From Peptostreptococcaceae bacterium oral taxon 113 str. W5053 (GTDB lineage: Bacteria > Bacillota > Clostridia > Tissierellales > Peptoniphilaceae), in the NCBI GenBank assembly GCA_000467935.1, contig KI259815.1:1-7163 (forward strand): a DNA stretch of 7,163 bases, given 5' to 3'. The notes under the pieces are model-generated. The model searched no databases. It had not been told where the DNA came from and saw only the letters and a program-made list of their open reading frames with translations. Both the position numbers and the translations under genes were made by a program. Positions 1 to 4,789 of this stretch are shown here, piece after piece. Within the stretch, counting starts at the first letter, position 1; each line of letters begins with the position of its first letter.

Positions 1-17
1 AAGAGTGAACGTTTATT

Positions 18-46
18 ATTATAGCAGTCGATTCAATCTTTGTCAA
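18..46 (-). promoter_or_regulatory. Consensus promoter P2, reading out of the left edge
   Basis: On the minus strand a perfect -35 TTGACA (41-46) is followed by a 17-base spacer and a perfect -10 TATAAT (18-23). TGC directly before the -10 also makes it an extended -10. Transcription would start near base 10-12 and leave the window at once, so the gene it drives is not visible. A promoter this close to consensus is typical of stable RNA operons or very highly expressed genes. It is the downstream member of a tandem pair with 105-133. The motif match is seen directly; activity and target are inferred. Confidence 0.62.
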
Positions 47-172
47 CGGTTTTTTTCTCTTTCTTTTCTTCCGCTTCCTTTTCCTTTTCCTCGACAGCTT
101 CCTTACTATACCAGCTTCCCCCCCCTCTGTCAAGTCTTTTCTCTCTTTTTTTCTTCCTTTTCTCTTTTGAAT
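47..172. other. Polypyrimidine/polypurine tract around the tandem promoters
   Basis: The plus strand here is almost entirely C and T, including uninterrupted pyrimidine runs at 50-72, 74-92 and 135-168. The minus strand is therefore purine-rich with many A tracts. These tracts sit directly upstream of the -35 elements of both P1 and P2, where A-rich UP elements would act. An open frame crosses this region on plus, but its composition is low-complexity (F/S/L/P), it has no ribosome binding site and it runs into the terminator, so I see no gene here. Confidence 0.6.
105..133 (-). promoter_or_regulatory. Near-consensus promoter P1, upstream member of a tandem pair
   Basis: On the minus strand TTGACA (128-133), a 17-base spacer (111-127) and TATAGT (105-110) form a strong vegetative-type promoter, with TGG giving an extended -10. 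It lies 87 bases upstream of P2 in the same direction. That arrangement resembles the P1/P2 pairs in front of Firmicute rRNA operons. The spacer contains eight consecutive G residues (C118-C125 on plus). The uracil permease terminator at 224-257 lies upstream, so this pair begins a new transcription unit. Confidence 0.58.
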
Positions 173-223
173 GTTTTTTCATTGATTTTCCAAGCACCTT
201 ATATTCAAGTTTTGAATGAAAAT

Positions 224-257
224 AAAAAAATCTACCTCGATGGAGATAGATTTTTTT
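224..257 (-). terminator. Rho-independent terminator of the uracil permease gene
   Basis: An 8-base stem with a 4-base loop (231-250) is flanked by seven A on one side and seven T on the other. Read on the minus strand, every stem position pairs (one as U-G wobble), and the hairpin is followed by seven U. On plus the same position is a C-A mismatch, so the structure is tuned to the minus strand. It lies about 30 bases past the permease stop codon. Confidence 0.87.
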
Positions 258-280
258 CTGTCAAAAATTATTTTTTTAAA

Positions 281-1585
281 TTATCTGTTTTGTTTGCTTA
301 GTTCTCTGACTTCTTCACTTAAGGGATAAATGGATTTTCCCACTTGTATTCTTTCTCTTCCGTTTAATAGTAGATTGAAAAGAATTCCTACAATAGCCGA
401 CAAACTTAATCCTTCGATTGCAATGGTATCTGTAATAACAATAGCCAAACGAATTCCTAAAGTTTTCTGAACCATTCCACTGCCGAATCCGATCATCAAC
501 ATACTTCCCATGATCAAAATATTTTTCCAATTCAATTTAACTTTTTCACGAACAATTGTCTTAATACCAACTAAGCCAATCATCGAGAAAAGCACCAAAG
601 AAATTCCTCCCAATACACAAGTGGGAATGGTTCCCAAAATTCCGCCAACCTTACCGATAAATGCGAAACCGATAGCCAAAATCGCCGCCAAACGAATAAT
701 GGACGGATCGTAGTTTTGAGTAATAGCCAAAACCGCCGTATTTTCCCCATAAGTGGTATTTGCCGGACCGCCAAGCATTGCCGCTGCTACAGTTGCCAAG
801 CCATCTCCTAATAAAGTGCGATGAAGTCCCGGATCCTTTACAAAATTTTGTCCCACAACAGTACCGTTGGTGGTGATATCGCCAATATGCTCCATCAATA
901 CAGCCAATACAATCGGTGCAATCATCGCAATAGCCCCTAAATCAAACTTTGGAAGTTGAAACGCGGGAACCGCAAAAACCGAAGCTTGTTGAACCGAAGT
1001 AAAGTCAACAATATGCATTGTCACAGATGCAGCATACCCTACAATCAGGGAAATCAAAATTGCAATTTGCTTTGCAAATCCTTTTGCAAGAAACATCGTG
1101 CACAAAGCCGTTGCCAAAGTAATCCCTGCAACGACAAAATTAGTTTTCGCCATCCCATATGCACTGGGAATCAAATTGAATCCGATGATAATAATCATTG
1201 GTCCAATCACTTGAGGCGCCATTAATTTTTGAATTTTTTCAGCACCAACCAAACGAATAAGGAAAGATATCAATATATAGATTAAACCAGCTACCAAAAC
1301 GCCGCCTTGAGCGTATTGTAAATTTCCCGTGGTTTCCACTGCCTTGATAATCACCGGAATAAATGCGAAAGATGAGCCTAAAAAAACAGGTACCTTCCCC
1401 CCTGTACACCAGTGAAACAACAACGTGCCAAGTCCGGCCGCAAAAATAGCTACAGAAGGATTAAAACCGGTTAAAATCGGAACCAATACCGTTGCTCCGA
1501 ACATAGCCACAAAATGTTGCATCGCCAATGTAATTCGTTTTAATCTCGCCGTAGCACCTACAGTTTGCATTGTTACTTCTGTCAT
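281..1585 (-). CDS. uraA: Uracil permease (NCS2/nucleobase-cation symporter-2 family)
   Basis: This 434-residue membrane protein probably imports uracil with protons for pyrimidine salvage. It is full length for the UraA/PyrP branch of NCS2 transporters and almost entirely made of hydrophobic segments. Family signatures visible in order are QHFVAMFGATVLVP (23-36), GSSFAFI (70-76), EHIGD (232-236) and GGPANTTYGENTAV (272-285). E232 and E281 match the two substrate-binding glutamates of E. coli UraA (E241 and E290). This pattern favours uracil over the xanthine/urate branch, although specificity is inferred from sequence. The start is supported by AAGGAG a few bases upstream of the ATG on the minus strand. 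The gene appears monocistronic, with its own promoter (1636-1664) and terminator (224-257). No pyrimidine biosynthesis gene is adjacent, and the 5' leader of about 43 bases is too short for a PyrR attenuator. Confidence 0.95.
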   Translation of the reverse strand: MTEVTMQTVGATARLKRITLAMQHFVAMFGATVLVPILTGFNPSVAIFAAGLGTLLFHWCTGGKVPVFLGSSFAFIPVIIKAVETTGNLQYAQGGVLVAGLIYILISFLIRLVGAEKIQKLMAPQVIGPMIIIIGFNLIPSAYGMAKTNFVVAGITLATALCTMFLAKGFAKQIAILISLIVGYAASVTMHIVDFTSVQQASVFAVPAFQLPKFDLGAIAMIAPIVLAVLMEHIGDITTNGTVVGQNFVKDPGLHRTLLGDGLATVAAAMLGGPANTTYGENTAVLAITQNYDPSIIRLAAILAIGFAFIGKVGGILGTIPTCVLGGISLVLFSMIGLVGIKTIVREKVKLNWKNILIMGSMLMIGFGSGMVQKTLGIRLAIVITDTIAIEGLSLSAIVGILFNLLLNGRERIQVGKSIYPLSEEVRELSKQNR

Positions 1586-1635
1586 TTGATTGTCTCCTTT
1601 CCAGCTTCACAGAACTGATTTAAAGTATTTTTATC

Positions 1636-1664
1636 ATTATACCACCGCAAAAACTCCGTCGCAA
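1636..1664 (-). promoter_or_regulatory. Promoter of the uracil permease gene
   Basis: On the minus strand -35 TTGCGA (1659-1664, four of six consensus bases), a 17-base spacer and -10 TATAAT (1636-1641) are present, with TGG making an extended -10. The predicted start near 1628 leaves a leader of about 43 bases. It lies downstream of the degV terminator, so the permease gene is transcribed separately. Confidence 0.72.
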
Positions 1665-1689
1665 GTTTTTCTTAATTTCTTTGCAAAGT

Positions 1690-1713
1690 AAAAAAGAAGG
1701 CAAAATACCTTCT
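1690..1713 (-). terminator. Terminator of the DegV-family gene, overlapping its stop codon
   Basis: On the minus strand a 6-base stem AGAAGG/CCTTCT (1695-1713) with a 7-base loop is followed by a run of T (complement of 1690-1695). The first arm includes the last bases of the degV stop codon (1712-1714), so hairpin and stop codon overlap. The stem is short, so termination may be incomplete. Confidence 0.74.
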
Positions 1714-2629
1714 ATTTTCTGATTTCCTCGGTGGAAAGATGTTCTCCGTCTCCCATACCGGAATATTTTTGATCTAAAAAATACACACTCATCAAGCCCG
1801 GTCCTGTATGTGCACCAACTGTGGCGCTTAAAGTATGAATATAAAAATTCTCCACACCATAAGCCTTGCAAATCATCTCTTTCAATTGATTCGCCTCTTC
1901 TAAAACGGCACCATGTGTAATAAATACCGTCTGTTCTTTTAAAAAATTCACATCTGCCATCCGTTCACCCATCAGCTCCACCAACTTGGCAAAAGATTTT
2001 TGACGACCTCTCACTTTAGCTACAGGCGCCAACCTTCCCTCTCTGTCCACATGGAGTACAGGTTTAATTTGAAGCAAACTGCCCAAAACTTTTTCAATTC
2101 CGTTGACACGACCGCCTCGATGCAAATACTCAATATCATCTACAGTGAAAAGATATTGGGTATGATACGTATTAAATTTCAAACGATCTAAAATCTCTTT
2201 CATAGACTTCCCTGCCGCTACATCTTTAGCTGTCTCCAAAATTAAAATACCAAGACCGCCGGTAGTCCCTTTAGAATCCCAAACCTCAATATGAGAATTC
2301 GGATATTTTTCCATCACATCTTGAGCGATTATGCAAGCCGTATTATAGGTTCCGCTAATTCCGGAAGACAACGGAAGAAAAATTGCATCATCCCCCGCCT
2401 CGGCAACAGAAATAAAAGCCTCTTGAATCGCCATCGGTGAAAGCTGTGCCGTTTTATACATCTTTCCCTGACGCATATTTTCATAAATTTCATCCGCGGT
2501 AATATCTACCGTATCCACATATTCACGCTCATCATCCAAAATACATAAAGGTAAAATCACTAATTGATATTTTTCTATAAGTTCCTGCGTTAAATCACAA
2601 GATGTATCTGAAATAATTCGTATCGCCAT
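1712..2629 (-). CDS. DegV family protein (fatty-acid-binding, FakB-like)
   Basis: This 305-residue cytosolic protein has the DegV fold. DegV proteins bind a fatty acid; the FakB members present it to the kinase FakA for phosphorylation and entry into phospholipid synthesis. Visible motifs are SDTSCDL (7-13), KTAQLSP (59-65, the position of the family TSQPS loop), LSSGISGTYNTA (87-98), a DSKGTTGGLG stretch (118-127), RGGRVNGIEKVLGSLLQIKP (171-190) and GAHTGPG (272-278). T60 and S92 align with the fatty-acid carboxylate-binding Thr and Ser of FakB proteins. The start at 2629 is preferred because AAAGGAG lies 8 bases upstream and the protein then begins MAIRIISDTS, as the family does. A longer frame starting at 2671 would begin upstream of the predicted transcription start. 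No fakA/DAK gene is adjacent, so the partner must be elsewhere, and the specific lipid ligand cannot be told. Confidence 0.93.
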   Translation of the reverse strand: MAIRIISDTSCDLTQELIEKYQLVILPLCILDDEREYVDTVDITADEIYENMRQGKMYKTAQLSPMAIQEAFISVAEAGDDAIFLPLSSGISGTYNTACIIAQDVMEKYPNSHIEVWDSKGTTGGLGILILETAKDVAAGKSMKEILDRLKFNTYHTQYLFTVDDIEYLHRGGRVNGIEKVLGSLLQIKPVLHVDREGRLAPVAKVRGRQKSFAKLVELMGERMADVNFLKEQTVFITHGAVLEEANQLKEMICKAYGVENFYIHTLSATVGAHTGPGLMSVYFLDQKYSGMGDGEHLSTEEIRK

Positions 2630-2637
2630 CAAAAGTT

Positions 2638-2644
2638 CTCCTTT
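2638..2644 (-). promoter_or_regulatory. Ribosome binding site fixing the DegV start
   Basis: AAAGGAG on the minus strand lies 8 bases before the ATG at 2627-2629. No comparable site precedes the alternative ATG at 2671, so this decides the start. Confidence 0.85.
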
Positions 2645-2660
2645 CCCAACTATATTTATT

Positions 2661-2688
2661 ATTATATCCATAATTCACCATTAATCAA
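2661..2688 (-). promoter_or_regulatory. Promoter of the DegV-family gene
   Basis: On the minus strand TTGATT (2683-2688, four of six consensus), a 16-base spacer and a perfect TATAAT (2661-2666) are present. Transcription would begin near 2654, giving a leader of about 25 bases. It points away from the pepT promoter in the same intergenic region. Confidence 0.6.
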
Positions 2689-2734
2689 TGAATAAATTGT
2701 GACACTTCTTCGACACACAAATAAAAAAAATTTT

Positions 2735-2743
2735 TGCTATAAT
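2735..2743 (+). promoter_or_regulatory. Extended -10 promoter of the pepT operon
   Basis: TGCTATAAT is a perfect extended -10 element. No good -35 hexamer is found at 16-18 bases upstream; that position is ACACAA followed by an A8T5 tract (2723-2735). An extended -10 can work without a -35. The start near 2750 leaves a short leader containing AAAGGAGG (2758-2765), 7 bases before the pepT ATG. Confidence 0.62.
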
Positions 2744-2772
2744 AAAAAATATATCTTAAAGGAGGAATTATC

Positions 2773-4029
2773 ATGCAAAACACCATTCAAAAAAGATTCA
2801 TTTCATATATTGCCAAAGACACTCAATCCAACCCGAAATCAGGCAAACATCCCAGCTCTCCAAACCAATGGAATTTTGCCGAAGATTTAGTGGAAGAATT
2901 AAAATCCATCGGAGCGCAAGTGGACTTCGACGATAAACACTGCTACATCTACGGCTCCATTCCGTCCAATATATCCAATATAAAGGAAGAAAAACCCGTC
3001 ATCGCTTTTATTGCCCATATGGACACCGCATCGGAAATGAGCGGTCACTGTGTTAATCCCCAAATATTCGTCTATGAAGGCGGTGAAATCAACCGAGAAC
3101 AACTCCACATGAAGCCGGAAGACTTTCCCGCCTTAAAAGAACTCATCGGAGAAAAGATCATCACCACCGACGGTACCACTCTTTTGGGAGCCGATGACAA
3201 AGCTGGAATCACAGAGATCATCACCGCCATCGAATACTTATTGACCCATCCCGAAATTCCCCGTGGAGAAATTAGATTCGCCTTTACCCCCGACGAAGAA
3301 ATCGGAGAAGGAGCCGACTTTTTTGATGTCAAACGACTGGGAGCCGACTTTGCTTACACCATGGACGGCGGTCCTTTAGGAGAACTGGAATACGAAAGTT
3401 TTAACGCCGCTTCCGCTGTTGTAAAAATAAAAGGAGAAAGCATTCACCCCGGTTCCGCAAAAAATGCCATGGTCAACGCAAGTCTCTTAGGTATGGAATT
3501 TCACAACCTTCTACCTATCGGCATGCGACCTGAACTGACCGAAGGCTATGAAGGATTCTTCCATCTATTGGAAATCACAGGCACAGCGGAAGAAGCCACC
3601 TTAGAGTACATCATTCGTGATCACGACCGCAAACTCTTTAAAGAGAAAAAAGAACTCTTCCAAGCGACAGCCGATTTTTTGAACAAAAAATACGGTCCAA
3701 GATTCACCGCAACAATCAAAGACAGCTACTACAACATGGGTGACGTATTAAAAGACCATCCCCAAGTCATCAACTTGGCTAAGCAAGCCATGGAAAACTT
3801 GAAAATCACACCGAAAATCCAACCCATCCGTGGAGGCACCGACGGCTCCAAGCTTTCCTTTATGGGATTACCAACCCCCAATATTTTCGTCGGCGGCTAT
3901 CACTATCACGGCAAATACGAGATGATTCCCTTATCCTCTATGGAGAAAGCGGTTCAAGTCATCTTGGAAATCAATCGACTCAATATAGATTCAACAAACA
4001 AGGAGGAATACAATGAAACAAAACAATAA
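2773..4029 (+). CDS. pepT: Peptidase T (tripeptide aminopeptidase, M20 family)
   Basis: Cytosolic di-zinc aminopeptidase that removes the N-terminal residue of tripeptides, the last stage of using imported peptides. At 418 residues it is full length for PepT. The M20 metal site is complete: HMDT (H82, with catalytic D84), GADDKAG (bridging D141), PDEEIGEG (catalytic E175 and metal ligand E176), MDGG (D198) and YHGKYE (H379). The C-terminal block IRGGTDGSKLSFMGLPTPNIF (352-372) is typical of PepT rather than of PepV or ArgE relatives. The dimerisation (lid) domain occupies roughly 205-315 between the two catalytic segments. The start is set by AAAGGAGG 7 bases upstream. The last 17 bases overlap the next gene, whose ribosome binding site lies inside pepT, so the two are very likely cotranscribed and translationally coupled. 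Confidence 0.97.
   Translation: MQNTIQKRFISYIAKDTQSNPKSGKHPSSPNQWNFAEDLVEELKSIGAQVDFDDKHCYIYGSIPSNISNIKEEKPVIAFIAHMDTASEMSGHCVNPQIFVYEGGEINREQLHMKPEDFPALKELIGEKIITTDGTTLLGADDKAGITEIITAIEYLLTHPEIPRGEIRFAFTPDEEIGEGADFFDVKRLGADFAYTMDGGPLGELEYESFNAASAVVKIKGESIHPGSAKNAMVNASLLGMEFHNLLPIGMRPELTEGYEGFFHLLEITGTAEEATLEYIIRDHDRKLFKEKKELFQATADFLNKKYGPRFTATIKDSYYNMGDVLKDHPQVINLAKQAMENLKITPKIQPIRGGTDGSKLSFMGLPTPNIFVGGYHYHGKYEMIPLSSMEKAVQVILEINRLNIDSTNKEEYNETKQ
4001..4006 (+). promoter_or_regulatory. Ribosome binding site of the TIM-barrel gene, inside pepT
   Basis: A perfect AGGAGG lies within the pepT reading frame, 6 bases before the ATG at 4013. It supports the overlapping start and suggests ribosomes finishing pepT can reinitiate here. 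Confidence 0.85.
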
Positions 4030-4702
4030 AACTCAAAAATTTGTACCCGTTATCCCCAACAAGCTCCGAGGACGTACCATTCACGTCCCCGAATCCACTT
4101 ATCGAGCAAGCGGCATCAACTTCATGGGCAGTCGCATCAAATCCCTTTTGTTCACCACGGACGTGGCCATCATCAACAACACCAACGCTCAGGGCATTAT
4201 CGCCGTCTACCCTTTTACCCCCCAACTATCCATCATCCGTGCCGTTTTGGAAGTTTCCCATGTGCCCGTCTTTGTCGGTGTGGGCGGAGGCGTAACCAGC
4301 GGGATTCGTTCCATGAATATTGCCATGCAAGCCGAACTCTTAGGCGCTTTTGGAGCCGTCGTCAATGCGCCTATGACCGCCGAAAATATATCTCTTCTAG
4401 CGGAACACCTGGATATCCCGGTCATTGCAACAATCGTCAGCCCTTACAACAATTATATGGAAAAAGTCAAAGCCGGTGCAAAAATCTTAAATATCTCCGG
4501 GGGTAAAAACACGGCACAATTGGTACGAAAAATCCGCGCCGACTTAGGTTCCGAATTTCCATTAATCGCCACCGGCGGAAATACCGACGAAAACATCTTG
4601 GAAACCATTGAAGCAGGTGCCAACTGCATCACCTATACACCCCCGTCCACAGCGGAAATCTTCGCCAAAATCATGGAAAAATATCGACAGGAACTCAAAT
4701 AA
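4013..4702 (+). CDS. Small TIM-barrel protein of unknown function (phosphate-binding-barrel type)
   Basis: A 229-residue soluble protein with no signal peptide. Its alternating beta/alpha pattern and glycine-rich loops suggest a single-domain TIM barrel. Notable segments are GVGGGVTSG (89-97), NISGGK (160-165), ATGGNTDENI (186-195) and TYTPPS (207-212). The two late glycine motifs sit where phosphate-binding barrels such as ThiG, HisF or KDPG aldolase hold a substrate phosphate, so a phosphorylated ligand is plausible but unproven. I recall similar Firmicute proteins being named only 'hydrolase', which I do not consider established. The start overlaps the end of pepT by 17 bases in another frame with a perfect AGGAGG, so it is the second gene of a tight operon. 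That coupling hints at a role linked to peptide or amino-acid use. I see no catalytic residue set that identifies a reaction. The gene is intact and ends just before a strong terminator. Confidence 0.93.
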   Translation: MKQNNKTQKFVPVIPNKLRGRTIHVPESTYRASGINFMGSRIKSLLFTTDVAIINNTNAQGIIAVYPFTPQLSIIRAVLEVSHVPVFVGVGGGVTSGIRSMNIAMQAELLGAFGAVVNAPMTAENISLLAEHLDIPVIATIVSPYNNYMEKVKAGAKILNISGGKNTAQLVRKIRADLGSEFPLIATGGNTDENILETIEAGANCITYTPPSTAEIFAKIMEKYRQELK

Positions 4703-4728
4703 AAGGAACGACAAAAGTCGTTCTTTTT
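4701..4728 (+). terminator. Terminator of the pepT operon
   Basis: A perfect 7-base stem GAACGAC/GTCGTTC (4706-4712 and 4717-4723) with an AAAA loop is followed by five T. It begins immediately after the stop codon of the TIM-barrel gene. Confidence 0.9.
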
Positions 4729-4743
4729 ATTGCTTACACATAT

Positions 4744-4766
4744 AAAAAGAAGGAGATCTATCTCCT
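4744..4766 (-). terminator. Terminator of the surface protein gene
   Basis: On the minus strand a 6-base stem AGGAGA/TCTCCT (4751-4766) with a 4-base loop is followed by a T-rich run (complement of 4744-4750). It lies about 25 bases beyond the stop codon. With the plus-strand terminator next to it, it insulates two convergent transcription units. Confidence 0.8.
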
Positions 4767-4789
4767 CCCTTAAAACATCAATCCGTAAC

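Noticed and set aside
5..301. A 98-residue open frame on plus across the left intergenic region
   Set aside because: Low-complexity F/S/L/P composition from the polypyrimidine tract, no ribosome binding site, crosses two minus-strand promoters and a terminator.
956..1225. Open frames on the opposite strand of the permease, DegV, pepT, TIM-barrel and surface protein genes
   Set aside because: They are shadows of real genes, lack ribosome binding sites and show no recognisable protein family.
1586..1635. A PyrR-type attenuator or riboswitch in the uracil permease leader
   Set aside because: The leader is only about 43 bases. The one weak CAGTT/AGCTG pairing has no terminator or antiterminator partner.
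2630..2671. A longer DegV start at 2671
   Set aside because: It lies upstream of the predicted transcription start, has no ribosome binding site, and adds 14 residues before the conserved family N-terminus.
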